DNA of 64,000 nt from an uncultured Marvinbryantia sp. (GCF_905201705.1 NZ_CAJKOX010000003.1:62001-126000); one strand, 5' to 3'. Shown: positions 7,600-17,010, counted from the stretch's first letter. Numbers and translations are program-made. The notes: generated from the sequence alone by a model not told the origin.

Positions 7600-8163
7600 T
7601 TACATTCCTTCCCAGCGCCGGAAGCCTTCCGCTGCTATATCAAACTGCTGCAAAATCTTCCCCACAATATGACCCGTACAGTCTTCCACGCTCTGCGGCT
7701 GATTATAGTACGCCATCATTGGCGGCAGGATCATCGCCCCCATCTGGCTTAATTCATACATATTGCGCAGATGGATCGTGCTGAGAGGACACTCACGCGC
7801 CACCAGAACCAGCTTCCGCCGCTCCTTTAAAGTGACGTCCGCCGCACGCAGAAGCAGATTGTCGCTGTAGCCGCTGTGAATACCGGCTACCGTTTTCATG
7901 CTGCAGGGTACCACAACCATGCCTGCACTCTCCCAGCTTCCGCTTGCTGGTGCAGCGCCGATATTCTCATTATCATAAACCTCATCTGCCAGCGCACAAA
8001 GCTCCTCCTCTGCCAGAGCGCTCTCTGTCTGCAAAGTCAGCTTTGCACCGCGCGTGTAAATAAGATGTGTCTCAATGTCCGGTATTTTACGAAGCTGCTG
8101 CAGCAACTCAATCGCGATCGGAATGCCCGTCGCCCCACTGATTCCTATAATTAAACGTTTCAT
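7600..8163 (-). CDS. lpdB: UbiX-type flavin prenyltransferase (LpdB-like)
   Basis: A 187-residue flavoprotein that makes prenylated FMN, the cofactor of UbiD-type decarboxylases. Visible features are the N-terminal GISGATGIPIAIELL FMN-binding loop, VVVPCSMKTVAGI, a conserved LVLVARECPLS segment and the C-terminal DCTGHIVGKILQQF. The start is ATG 8163, preceded by AAGGAGTAACAAT; a longer in-frame opening reaches into the UbiD gene and lacks a ribosome binding site. It follows the UbiD-type gene by 46 nt. In Lactobacillus plantarum the paired enzymes LpdB (UbiX) and LpdC (UbiD) decarboxylate gallate and protocatechuate; the neighbouring tannase-like gene supports that assignment here. Confidence 0.88.
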   Translation of the reverse strand: MKRLIIGISGATGIPIAIELLQQLRKIPDIETHLIYTRGAKLTLQTESALAEEELCALADEVYDNENIGAAPASGSWESAGMVVVPCSMKTVAGIHSGYSDNLLLRAADVTLKERRKLVLVARECPLSTIHLRNMYELSQMGAMILPPMMAYYNQPQSVEDCTGHIVGKILQQFDIAAEGFRRWEGM

Positions 8164-8209
8164 ATTGTTACTCCTTTTTCCGTCACCGCAGTATAGACGG
8201 TTCACTGCC

Positions 8210-9739
8210 TCACACAAAATCCGGCAGCCACCGCTTTGGATCAACCTCCATAAACTTCGCCCGCTCGAAACGCTCCTTCTGGTCGAACGGCACCGTACAG
8301 TCAAAGATTGCCTTACACGCCACGCCGACGCCCCGGATATGTCCGGAGTACGCCGGATTGTTGGACGGATCGAGCGGGTGACACTGCACGCCCGGTATGG
8401 TAATCAGATCGGTATCCGCCTGAAAGCGCGTCGTCATCGCCCACAAAACATCGTTCATATCAAAGCAATCCACATCTTCATCCACGAGAAATACATGCTT
8501 CAGCTCCGCAAAAGCAGAGAATGCAAGCAGCGCTGCCTGCCGCTGCCGTCCCTCATCCGAGGGAATAGACTTCTTAAACTGCAGAACCGCAATATATTTT
8601 CCGCCGCCGCTCGATGCGCAATAAACATTCTGCACCTTTCCCGGCATTGCCTTCTCAATCATCTGCAGAATACTCGCCTCTGTCGGGATTCCCGCCATGG
8701 AAACGTGTTCCTCACTTGGTCCGATGCAGGTCTGCATGATCGGATTTCTGCGTGTCGTCACAGCTTTTACCTTAATGACCGGCAGTTCCGGATTTGCCGG
8801 GCCGCAGTACCCCGGAAACTCCGGCATCGCCTTGCCGGTATTGGAATTCTGGTCCTCCCGCACGCGCACATATGGGAGAATCTCTCCCTCAATAACATAC
8901 TCCGCATTCGCAATTGCCTTTTCCGGAACGGTCAGACACTGCACCATCTCTACCGGCGCTTTACGGATCGCACCCGCCGCCTGCAGCTCGTCATAACCGA
9001 GCGGCGTTGTGGGCGGTTCAAAGCAGGAAGCGATCTCAATTGCCGGATCGACGCCAATGCTCACAGAGATCGGCAGCGGCTGTCCCGCTGCCTCCGCCAG
9101 CTCGCGAAAATAGCCGATATGCCGCGCACCCGGCTGCAGAAAAATAGAGATCTCATCCTTCGACTGCAGGCACATCCGATGAATCGTCACATCGGATTCT
9201 CCCGTCTGCGGATTGGAAGCATAGCACATACCAAGTGTGATGTAGGGACCTGCATCCTCCGGCGTGTTCGTCGGCGCCGGTATCAGCTTTCGGATATCGA
9301 AGCCGTCCTCCGTCGCGTAATGTACAACCTCCTGGCACTTCGCCTGCTCATTTGGGATCACCACCGGCTTCACCGGATTCGCCACGCTATCCTTTAAAAG
9401 AAAGCCCAGCTTTTTCGGATCACAATCCAGCAGATAGCCCACGCGCTCCCGGCTTGCCAGCAGCCCGATCGCCACGCGCGCCCCCGGATGCCCTTTTATA
9501 TTGTTAAAAATCATTGCCGGTCCTTCCTTTGTCGGACGCTGCACCGTACCGCCCGCCCCGACGTGTCGGTACACGCCGGATAATTCTCCCATCGGGTCTA
9601 CCTCTGTATCCGTCTGCACAAGCTGTCCCGGCATCTTCTCAAGCAGCTCCAGTGCAGAGCGCAAATCATTTATTTTTGCCACTGCGGCTCTCTCCCTTCT
9701 TTCCTCCAATATCACAATATCATCTTTCTTTGCAGCCAC
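8210..9739 (-). CDS. lpdC: UbiD-family gallate/phenolic acid decarboxylase (LpdC-like)
   Basis: Prenyl-FMN-dependent decarboxylase of 509 aa. Segments such as EVDPMGELSGVYRHVGAGGT, DEGFDIRKL, APTNTPEDAGPYIT, MAGIPTEASI and DEDVDCFDMNDV closely resemble the L. plantarum gallate decarboxylase LpdC as I remember it, closer than general 3-octaprenyl-4-hydroxybenzoate UbiD. Translation starts at GTG 9739 with AGGGGA about 9 nt upstream. It lies between a GH3 gene (42 nt upstream) and the UbiX gene. Expected reaction: gallate to pyrogallol, or protocatechuate to catechol, with release of CO2. The exact substrate cannot be read from sequence. Confidence 0.88.
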   Translation of the reverse strand: MAAKKDDIVILEERRERAAVAKINDLRSALELLEKMPGQLVQTDTEVDPMGELSGVYRHVGAGGTVQRPTKEGPAMIFNNIKGHPGARVAIGLLASRERVGYLLDCDPKKLGFLLKDSVANPVKPVVIPNEQAKCQEVVHYATEDGFDIRKLIPAPTNTPEDAGPYITLGMCYASNPQTGESDVTIHRMCLQSKDEISIFLQPGARHIGYFRELAEAAGQPLPISVSIGVDPAIEIASCFEPPTTPLGYDELQAAGAIRKAPVEMVQCLTVPEKAIANAEYVIEGEILPYVRVREDQNSNTGKAMPEFPGYCGPANPELPVIKVKAVTTRRNPIMQTCIGPSEEHVSMAGIPTEASILQMIEKAMPGKVQNVYCASSGGGKYIAVLQFKKSIPSDEGRQRQAALLAFSAFAELKHVFLVDEDVDCFDMNDVLWAMTTRFQADTDLITIPGVQCHPLDPSNNPAYSGHIRGVGVACKAIFDCTVPFDQKERFERAKFMEVDPKRWLPDFV

Positions 9740-9781
9740 GATCAGATTCCCCTGTCTGCATCATCTTTTTCGCGTTTGCGG

Positions 9782-11503
9782 TCAGATCCTCGTATCCGGA
9801 AGGCCGCAAAATGCGTCTGCCGGGCTGATGCCCTTAAATTCGCTCTCACCCGTCAGCTTCTCTATCACCGTCTCAATAGTCGTTTTCGTCGCCGTATAGG
9901 CATTAATATATGTTTTTACACGCGGTACGTCCTGCAGTAAATACGGATTTGCCAGCGACACAAAAATGCAGTCCTCCTCGTTCAGAAAACGTGGAGAATC
10001 CAGCGCATGCTTCGGGCACCAGTTGATGCGCACCGTCGTCTGGTTGCTCGCCTGCTCGTAGTTTGCCAGATAGAGCGTCAGACGGTTCTTCGGCAGGTCA
10101 GCGCAGCCATGCAGATCATCCGCAAACGGCTGATAATGTTCCACCGCGAAGCCCCGCTGCCGCAGAAGCTCTATCGCCGTCTCCGCCATGCTTCCGCCCG
10201 GAATCTCGTCTTTGCCGAGCGTGATCAGACGTATCTGCGGATATTTTTCTTTTGTGACTGGCAGCACCCGCGGCGCAAGACTTTTCACAAGCGTGACCGA
10301 TTTATCGGCGCATTCCCGATGCCAGCCGGCAGCCTGCGCCAGGCTCATGTCCTGCGCGCCCGCACTGTGCTCCTGTGCGTTTCCGATGCACGCTCCGTTT
10401 CCATCTATGCTCAGTCCGGTGTATGTCCTGTCTTTTCCCGCACCGCATACCTTCGCTTTTAACGCCAGAATCCTTGTTACCGCATCGTCCAGACGTTCCT
10501 CCGTGAGCAGTCCGGTTTTCAGTCCTTCCAGAATGTAGGAATAATCCTCATAAAGATTTGTGTTGAACACGATCATATCGCAGCCGGCCATAACGGAAGC
10601 CGGAATCGCCTTTCTGCGCTCCATCGCCATGCAGTAGCCGCCCATGATAGTCGCGTCTGTTGTAATAACACCGTTAAATCCGAATTTTTCGCGCAGCACG
10701 CCGGTGAGCAGCTCGCGGCTCTGCGATGCCGGGAGGCAGTCTGCAAAGGAAAGCTTTGGATTGATCTCCATCTGCACCGCCGGCTGTACAATATGTCCCA
10801 CCATAATACTCAGCAGGTCATGCTCAATCAGATTCTGATAAACTGCTCCATAGGAGCCATACCACTCTTCTGCCGACAGGCTGTTATAGGTGGGATGCAG
10901 ATGGTGATCGCGGTAATCCACGCCGTCGCCCGGAAAATGCTTTGCACACGCCGCAACGCCGCATTTCTGCACCGCCTCCACATATATCTGCGTATTCTTT
11001 TTTACTTTTTCCTTATCGCTCCCATAAGTGCGGACATTGGTGATCGGATTTCTGTAGTTCATGTCGATATCGCAGACCGGAGAAAAGGTCCAGTTGACAC
11101 CAACGCTCTGCCCTTCTGCCGCGCAGACCTTTCCAAATTTCTCCACCATACCATCATCGTTCGCCGCACCCACCATCATCGGCCAGCCAAACAGCGTCCC
11201 GTCCGTCGTTGCTCCCGCGCCGCCTTCCTCCAGATTCGCCGCTTTCAGGAGCGGAACCGGAGCGACCTCATCCAGCAGGCGGTAATTTTCGCAGATTTCC
11301 TCTGCCGGAGCCGGGCGGAATAAAATTCCCCCTACTCTGCTTTTTTTCACCAGCTCCTTCAGCTCATCCTTTTCATAATCCCCGCCCATCACACAAAAAA
11401 GCTGTCCTGCTTTCTGCTCTGTCGTCAAATGTGCCAGCGTATCCTTCACCCAGTGAATCTGCTCTGCATTTAAATAAAACGGTCTCTTTGCCAAATCCAG
11501 CAT
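9782..11503 (-). CDS. GH3 glycosidase, NagZ-like N-terminal domain type
   Basis: A 573-residue cytoplasmic glycoside hydrolase with the short GH3 layout (TIM barrel plus a small C-terminal domain, no FnIII). The barrel carries KHFPGDG (188-194) followed by DHH (199-201), the Asp/His dyad position of NagZ-like enzymes, and nucleophile Asp283 in GVITTDATI. No signal peptide is seen. AGGAG lies 9 nt before ATG 11503. True NagZ enzymes recycle N-acetylglucosamine from cell wall, but a place inside a tannase/decarboxylase operon (70 nt after the tannase-like gene, 42 nt before lpdC) argues for removal of a sugar from a phenolic glycoside. Specificity is open. Confidence 0.8.
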   Translation of the reverse strand: MLDLAKRPFYLNAEQIHWVKDTLAHLTTEQKAGQLFCVMGGDYEKDELKELVKKSRVGGILFRPAPAEEICENYRLLDEVAPVPLLKAANLEEGGAGATTDGTLFGWPMMVGAANDDGMVEKFGKVCAAEGQSVGVNWTFSPVCDIDMNYRNPITNVRTYGSDKEKVKKNTQIYVEAVQKCGVAACAKHFPGDGVDYRDHHLHPTYNSLSAEEWYGSYGAVYQNLIEHDLLSIMVGHIVQPAVQMEINPKLSFADCLPASQSRELLTGVLREKFGFNGVITTDATIMGGYCMAMERRKAIPASVMAGCDMIVFNTNLYEDYSYILEGLKTGLLTEERLDDAVTRILALKAKVCGAGKDRTYTGLSIDGNGACIGNAQEHSAGAQDMSLAQAAGWHRECADKSVTLVKSLAPRVLPVTKEKYPQIRLITLGKDEIPGGSMAETAIELLRQRGFAVEHYQPFADDLHGCADLPKNRLTLYLANYEQASNQTTVRINWCPKHALDSPRFLNEEDCIFVSLANPYLLQDVPRVKTYINAYTATKTTIETVIEKLTGESEFKGISPADAFCGLPDTRI

Positions 11504-11573
11504 ACTGTCTTTCTCCTATCATCTCATAATTCCGGGATTGCCTGCGCTCCCTTTTACTGCGCCGTCTGACGCC

Positions 11574-13163
11574 TTACTCCTGCGGTCTGCAGATACGGTC
11601 GATCCAGTCGCACACCTCGCCCGGATAGTCTGCCTCACAGTGCGGCTTATCCCACACCAGCGCGTAATCCGTATCCTTTCCTGCCTGCAAGAGCTTTAAT
11701 GCAAGCGTCATGCTGACCGTCAGCGATGTGTCGGCGTCGCAGGCTCCCACACGGATGCGATAATGCTCCGCGGCGTCCGCCTTCTTTCCCGTTCCAATAT
11801 AATTCAGCGGATTTATCAGCGCAACTCGCTCATCAAGCTTATCGTCGCCCTTCGCCTGTGCAAAGGCTGCATAGTACTTTTCAAATTCCTCCGGGAATTG
11901 CTCCCGAAGCGCCAGGATCGCATCAGATATTTCTTTATTGAAATGCATAAACGGATGCTCATTCGTTCCGAACACCTCGTTTTCGCCGCTGTCCATGCCA
12001 AGCGTATCGAACGATGTGCACGGCTTCATCCTTCTGCGATATTTCAGTACGTAGGTATCCAGATCGTGAATATACGCGCGCTCCCCGTCCCACGCAAGCC
12101 AGTCCGATTTGTCCGCGCCTTTTGCGGTGATCACCGCCGGTTTCCCGTCACGAAATGATACGCCCATCGGCGCTTCCTTCTCATATTCATAATTTCCGGC
12201 AAGATAATCCGCCGGAGAATATGTTTCCTTTAGCTCGCCCTTCTGCAATCTTGTCAGATAATCCGTCGCTGCATCCTGCAGGCGCTGCATCAGATAGTCG
12301 TAGCCGCTCCCGCTTCTGCCGTCCTCTCCGATAAAAAGCGTCTCCCCCGTCTGCGGATCTTCCAGTTTCAGACCGTTAAAATAGGAAATATACTGCTTCT
12401 GAAGCTCTTTCGAAAGCGCCTCCTGAAACGGTGTCATCACGCCGGCAGGTCCCGCCGGTGAATCCTCATTCTCATGGTCCGCGGCAAACATCCACTCATA
12501 AGCAAGATCCGCATGCTCCAGATCAATAATCGGACAGTAGATCTGCGCCGCAAAAACATCGTCGCGTTCATCCAGAAACGCACCGTTTTCCGCAAGAAAC
12601 GGCAGATAGTCCTCACTGTTGCCTGTCACCGACAGAAGAGTGGACATCGCGCCGCCCGCGCTCCACCCCACCGATACAATATGGTCAAAATTGCCTGGCA
12701 GCGCCGCACTGTTATGACGGAGGAAGCGGACTGCTGTCTTTAAATCCACCAGATTAACCGGTGATTTTCCGCAGAGCTTCCCGTTTTCATCTCTTGTCTC
12801 TCTGCCGCGGTTTCCGCAGGATACGTATACAAAGCCTCTCTCCAGATACTGATGCGCATAGCACCGCGGACCCTCCAGCCACACGTGCGGCATCTGCATG
12901 TAGCCTGCTGAATTATTTTCAAAAATCACCGGCACGGTCTTTGCCGAATAGCCATTCATTCTGCCCTGCAGATTGATTTTTCCGCCCTCACTCATGTACG
13001 GCTCCGGCACAAAAATGCTGAGGCGCTGGAATTTCGGTGTTGTTGCCTTCTCTGTATAAAGCACATCCTCCAGACACCAGCACCGGTATTTTTCATCAAA
13101 GGACCATTCGGAAGCGCACTCTGCAAGCTCCATCGTTTTATTCGTAATATTCACCTGTTCCAT
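11574..13163 (-). CDS. Alpha/beta hydrolase related to subtype B tannase
   Basis: A 529-residue esterase-like protein. The nucleophile elbow is GWSAGGAMS with Ser168, close to the position of the L. plantarum tannase catalytic Ser, and it is preceded by the NNSAGYMQMP and VSCGNRGRET segments expected around the oxyanion region. C-terminal candidates for the acid and base are in GACDADTSL and WDKPHCEAD. No signal peptide is present, so it acts inside the cell. AAGGAG precedes ATG 13163. It sits between a second esterase and the GH3/lpdC/lpdB genes. Likely role: hydrolysis of galloyl or related aromatic esters to supply the decarboxylase. A feruloyl-type esterase is the main alternative. Confidence 0.78.
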   Translation of the reverse strand: MEQVNITNKTMELAECASEWSFDEKYRCWCLEDVLYTEKATTPKFQRLSIFVPEPYMSEGGKINLQGRMNGYSAKTVPVIFENNSAGYMQMPHVWLEGPRCYAHQYLERGFVYVSCGNRGRETRDENGKLCGKSPVNLVDLKTAVRFLRHNSAALPGNFDHIVSVGWSAGGAMSTLLSVTGNSEDYLPFLAENGAFLDERDDVFAAQIYCPIIDLEHADLAYEWMFAADHENEDSPAGPAGVMTPFQEALSKELQKQYISYFNGLKLEDPQTGETLFIGEDGRSGSGYDYLMQRLQDAATDYLTRLQKGELKETYSPADYLAGNYEYEKEAPMGVSFRDGKPAVITAKGADKSDWLAWDGERAYIHDLDTYVLKYRRRMKPCTSFDTLGMDSGENEVFGTNEHPFMHFNKEISDAILALREQFPEEFEKYYAAFAQAKGDDKLDERVALINPLNYIGTGKKADAAEHYRIRVGACDADTSLTVSMTLALKLLQAGKDTDYALVWDKPHCEADYPGEVCDWIDRICRPQE

Positions 13164-13213
13164 GATCGTCTCTCCTTTTTCGCTGATAAATGATAAACAG
13201 ACTACTTCCGTAG

Positions 13214-14149
13214 TTACTGCAGATGATTAAAAATAAACGTAAATACCAAATCCATATTTTCCTTTGCAAAAAACATCTTATCCTCATGATCCGCCCCTTC
13301 CAGCGGCACGAAAGAAACCCGGTCATGATCCAGCTTTGCACGTATCGCTTTGACAAATTCCACCGACTGCTCACAGGGAACCAGCCGGTCCGCCGTACCG
13401 TGCTGCACAAGCATCGGTGCCATTGCATCGCTGATATAGGTCGCCGGATTTGCCTGTGCGCACAGCGCATCGGGGGCATCCGGCAGCGCACAGCCAAGAT
13501 ACTGCGATTCTGGTGAGAACGGCTCGTCGTGATCTGCGCAGCTGACGCCGTTTGCGCGCGCCTGCTCATCCATCGTTCTAAAATTCATCGGTCCGAACTG
13601 ATCGATCGCCACCTTCACAAACGGCGTCTCCTCCCATAGAAGCTCCTCTTTCTCTCCCGGAAATTTTCCGTTTGGAATGTTCATGCCAAGCATCGCCGCC
13701 AGGTTTCCGCCCGCGGAACCGCCGATTGCCACAATTTTTTCAACATCAATCTGATGTTCCTTCGCATGCACCTTCAAAAAACGAACCGCTTCCCGGCAAT
13801 CCAGTACCGCCGCCGGAAAAATTGACTCTTTGCTCAGGCGATATTCTATCGAAGCTACCGCCATACCTCTCTTAATGCCTTCCAGATAAGCATCCATGTG
13901 ATGGTCGCGCTTATCTCCCATCGCAAATCCGCCTCCATGGATATATACCAGCACCGGGAAGGGTCCGTCGCCCTCCTCCGGCAAATAAATATCCAGGCAC
14001 TGTGCCCTGCTCTTTGCTGCATACGGAACATCCAGATACTTTCTCTTTACCCAACTGATATCCGCCATCGACGGCTGCCATCCCGCAGGCGGTCCACCCG
14101 GCTTTTTCCCCATCGATGGTATCCTGCCCGCTGTCTTTTTCCCGTCCAT
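13214..14149 (-). CDS. Alpha/beta hydrolase (HSL/acetyl-esterase type)
   Basis: A 311-residue carboxylesterase with the HSL-family oxyanion motif HGGGF (71-75), nucleophile Ser145 in GGSAGGN, Asp254 in HGTADRLVP and His288 in GADHED, a complete triad. No secretion signal. AGGGGAAG lies about 9 nt before ATG 14149. It is the first gene of the six-gene operon running left to the pgmB-like gene, with gaps of 42-70 nt, and faces the LysR regulator. It could remove acetyl, aryl or hydroxycinnamoyl groups before the tannase-like enzyme acts. Confidence 0.85.
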   Translation of the reverse strand: MDGKKTAGRIPSMGKKPGGPPAGWQPSMADISWVKRKYLDVPYAAKSRAQCLDIYLPEEGDGPFPVLVYIHGGGFAMGDKRDHHMDAYLEGIKRGMAVASIEYRLSKESIFPAAVLDCREAVRFLKVHAKEHQIDVEKIVAIGGSAGGNLAAMLGMNIPNGKFPGEKEELLWEETPFVKVAIDQFGPMNFRTMDEQARANGVSCADHDEPFSPESQYLGCALPDAPDALCAQANPATYISDAMAPMLVQHGTADRLVPCEQSVEFVKAIRAKLDHDRVSFVPLEGADHEDKMFFAKENMDLVFTFIFNHLQ

Positions 14150-14244
14150 AATTTGCTTCCCCTCTCTGTATTTTTACCTTTGTATTTTATTTTAAAGCAA
14201 TTCTCCTTTCTTTGTTATTCTGTTTCTTTATATCATATATTTTA

Positions 14245-14273
14245 TTGACATTTTTTCTGCTTATTTTTATAAT
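14245..14273 (+). promoter_or_regulatory. Consensus promoter of the LysR gene
   Basis: TTGACA (14245-14250), 17 bp, TATAAT (14268-14273), a perfect sigma-A match, with start ATG at 14318. No equally good promoter is visible for the leftward esterase gene, as expected if that operon needs activation by the LysR protein. Confidence 0.8.
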
Positions 14274-14317
14274 TTTATTATTCTATTTTTTTGTTTGGAA
14301 AACCAACGGGAGAATAT

Positions 14318-15508
14318 ATGGATTTAGAAAGACTGAATGAATTTATCGTAATTGCCGAAAAGAAAAGTATAAAGAAAGCAGCCGGAGAATTGCTGCTTTC
14401 TCCTGCCGCATTAAGTGCACGGCTTTGCGCCTTTGAGCGTTCCCTGGGAATCACACTTTTTAACCGCAGCGTTTCCCCGCTTGCGCTTACCAGCGACGGC
14501 AGCCGTTTTTATGAAGATGCCAGAGAAATTATCCGCCGCTTCAATGCCTTAAAGCAGGAGCTGCAGCAGACTGCACCCCATCTCCTTGTTCCGGGCAAAA
14601 CTGCCCGCCTCAGTACCGAAAAGCTTTATGAATTCCTGGTTCTCTCCAAAGCGCTGAACTACAGCCGCGCCGCCGCCAACCTCTATATCTCCCAGTCCGT
14701 GCTCTCCAAACATATTCAGGATATGGAGCAGGAATTAGGCGTAAAACTGTTTTTCCGCACCACGCACGGTGTCTCTCTGACAAATTCCGGCAAGCTGCTC
14801 GCTCAGAGAGCGGAAAGTCTGATCGACCAGTGCAACCGGGCCGTCAGCCTGTTACAGATCTCGAACCTCCCGATCCAGGGCAATATCCGCATTGCCTGCG
14901 CACTGGAGCTTGCCCAGTCCGCCCATATGCAGATCTTCGTCAAACGTTTTCTGGAGCGCTATCCGGATATCTTTATTGATTTTGATGTAAAATCCGGCGG
15001 GATGCCGGAAAGGCTTCTGCAGACACAGGTCTACGACTTTGTCTTTTCTCCGTGTGAATACCAGAATATCCCGCCAGATATTCAGGCACATCTGGTCGCA
15101 AGCCACGGCACCTATGCCGCCCTCTATCCGGGGCACCCGCTGATCTCAAAATCTCTGATCCAGCTTCGCGAGCTGGAGGGGGAAAATATCATCGTTCCGT
15201 TTTCCCACGAGTATTTTGGTCCCTATGCAAAAAACTGGCTTCTCGCAAAAAAATACACCCATGACAGGGTGACCTGCATCCCGGCGCCTAACCTCTCCTC
15301 CGCCCTTTTTCAGGTGGCGATCGGCAGAGGCATCGCGATTATTCCACGCTATGCAAAAAAATTTGCCTCAGATAATATTTTCACCATCGGTATCGCAAAC
15401 GCCGCCTGCCGTTTCAACGAATACCTCTACTACAACGAAAGCATAAAAAACGGTGCCGCAAAACTCTTTTTCGCAGAATTCTGCAGCACCTATCCGGCTG
15501 ATATTTAG
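14318..15508 (+). CDS. LysR-family regulator with two tandem DNA-binding domains
   Basis: A 396-residue regulator. Residues 2-61 form a standard LysR winged helix (LNEFIVIAEKKSIKKAAGEL, then LSARLCAFERSLG). After a linker helix, residues 100-160 form a second complete one (LYEFLVLSKALNYSRAAANL, then LSKHIQDMEQELG). The effector-binding domain follows from about 188. Ordinary LysR proteins have one such domain and about 300 residues. ATG 14318 is chosen because GGGAG lies 7 nt upstream; an earlier TTG in frame lacks a site. It is divergent from the phenolic operon and presumably activates it, as the LysR protein TanR is linked to tannase in L. plantarum. Both HTH units lie in one unbroken frame. 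Confidence 0.9.
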   Translation: MDLERLNEFIVIAEKKSIKKAAGELLLSPAALSARLCAFERSLGITLFNRSVSPLALTSDGSRFYEDAREIIRRFNALKQELQQTAPHLLVPGKTARLSTEKLYEFLVLSKALNYSRAAANLYISQSVLSKHIQDMEQELGVKLFFRTTHGVSLTNSGKLLAQRAESLIDQCNRAVSLLQISNLPIQGNIRIACALELAQSAHMQIFVKRFLERYPDIFIDFDVKSGGMPERLLQTQVYDFVFSPCEYQNIPPDIQAHLVASHGTYAALYPGHPLISKSLIQLRELEGENIIVPFSHEYFGPYAKNWLLAKKYTHDRVTCIPAPNLSSALFQVAIGRGIAIIPRYAKKFASDNIFTIGIANAACRFNEYLYYNESIKNGAAKLFFAEFCSTYPADI

Positions 15509-15530
15509 ATATAGAACTTTGTAAATCGGC

Positions 15531-17009
15531 TTATTCCTCCGTGTCCCAGAACGGCTTCATAAAATCAATCTGCACATAATCGATCACGGCTGTCTTATAG
15601 GGTGTCTGCAGCCAGCACTCTGTCTGCTCTTTGCCCGGATATACATTCGTGGTGATACAGTGCCTGCCGTGATCGATGTACACCTCCACGCAGCTCCGGT
15701 CCACCAGAATACAGATATCAAGCTTTGTGCCCTCCATCCGGATTGGACAATTCATTCTCCCCTTCTCGTAACAGTCTCCCGCGCTCTTATCTACCGACAC
15801 GATCTGTCCGATCATATCCACCGAAATCATAGTATATTGATGACCCTTCCCCAACACACAGATTTCCAGATCTCTGGATTCCACTTTCTCCACATCCAGC
15901 ATCAGGCGCAGCCGGTAGCTGCGGTTTTCTGCCACCGGAAGGTATTTTCTGTTTGTGCCTACCTCCAGCATCTGATAAGCTATTTTCCGGCATACAAGTT
16001 CATCAATTTCCTCCACCGGATACATACAGAGATTCCAGTCTTTGTCCAGAGAAACCTTTCTCGGAATACTCAGGGTCCCTCTCCAGTTTTCGCTGCTGGT
16101 GGGACCCCAGTCCCTGCACCACGGCATCCAGAGCCAGCCATTCTGCCATGCCATCAAAATACGGTTTCCTTTTGCGTCAAGAAAGGACTGCGGAGCATAA
16201 TAGTCAAATCCCACATCCATATTTCCGATTTTTTCTATCGTATAACGGCAGTTGTCAAAATCCATTTCGCCCACACAGTAAAGCGCCTTGTTATACTCAG
16301 GATGATTCATAGGCGAGCAGGTCAAAACCCATTTGCCATCCAGAAAAAACAGATCCGGGCATTCAAACATAGTCCCCAGCTTTCCGTTGGATTTCAGCAC
16401 TGCGCCGCGGTATTTCCAGTGATACAGATCCTCCGATTCATACAGAAAGACTCTTCCGTCGCCATCCTTCGCAGTACCATTTACCGTTCCGCCTACGACC
16501 ATATACCATTTTCCGTTCCAGCAGAAAACTTTCGGATCTCTGAAATCTGCCGAAGCTCCCTCGGGCGGTCCGCCGATTACCGGATTGCCCTCAAATTTCT
16601 CAAAATGACTGCCGTCACAGGAGGTTACCAGGCACTGGCTTTGTCTCACTTCCCCATCAATGATCGTTGTTGCCGTGTAAAACAGATATAAGATCCCATC
16701 TTTCTCCACCGCACTTCCGGAAAAGCATCCTCCCTCCGGGTGACAGTCATAGTCTTTGTCAGGGGTCAGTGCGATCGGCATATCCTTCCAGTGAACCATA
16801 TCCTCACTTACCGCATGACCCCAATGCATAGACGCCCAGTCACAGTTGTTGGGATTATACTGATAGAATAAGTGATACCATCCCTTATAATAAATGAGGC
16901 CGTTTGGATCATTCATCCATGCAGTCGGCGGTGTAAAGTGATACAGGGGGCGCCATATCTTTTCCTCTTCCGTGCGTGGTTGTATACCAGTTAATCTGTC
17001 TTTCCCCAT
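15531..17009 (-). CDS. GH32 beta-fructosidase (invertase/levanase type)
   Basis: A 492-residue GH32 enzyme that releases fructose from sucrose-like or fructan substrates. The catalytic triad is readable: nucleophile Asp34 in WMNDPNG, transition-state Asp158 in FRDPK, and acid/base Glu216 in FECPD. A C-terminal beta-sandwich follows from about residue 340. No signal peptide, so it acts in the cytoplasm on imported oligosaccharide or its phosphate. Its ATG lies 1 nt after the stop of the GH116 gene, with AAGGTAG inside that gene's end serving as ribosome site. It is the last gene of the LacI-linked ABC transporter operon and converges on the LysR gene with a 22-nt gap. Confidence 0.9.
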   Translation of the reverse strand: MGKDRLTGIQPRTEEEKIWRPLYHFTPPTAWMNDPNGLIYYKGWYHLFYQYNPNNCDWASMHWGHAVSEDMVHWKDMPIALTPDKDYDCHPEGGCFSGSAVEKDGILYLFYTATTIIDGEVRQSQCLVTSCDGSHFEKFEGNPVIGGPPEGASADFRDPKVFCWNGKWYMVVGGTVNGTAKDGDGRVFLYESEDLYHWKYRGAVLKSNGKLGTMFECPDLFFLDGKWVLTCSPMNHPEYNKALYCVGEMDFDNCRYTIEKIGNMDVGFDYYAPQSFLDAKGNRILMAWQNGWLWMPWCRDWGPTSSENWRGTLSIPRKVSLDKDWNLCMYPVEEIDELVCRKIAYQMLEVGTNRKYLPVAENRSYRLRLMLDVEKVESRDLEICVLGKGHQYTMISVDMIGQIVSVDKSAGDCYEKGRMNCPIRMEGTKLDICILVDRSCVEVYIDHGRHCITTNVYPGKEQTECWLQTPYKTAVIDYVQIDFMKPFWDTEE

Positions 17010-17010
17010 A

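Noticed and set aside
8075..9397. Long open frame of about 440 codons on the plus strand
   Set aside because: It is antisense to the clearly recognisable LpdC-type UbiD gene, has no family features and is Arg/His/Cys-rich, as expected of a shadow frame in GC-rich coding DNA.
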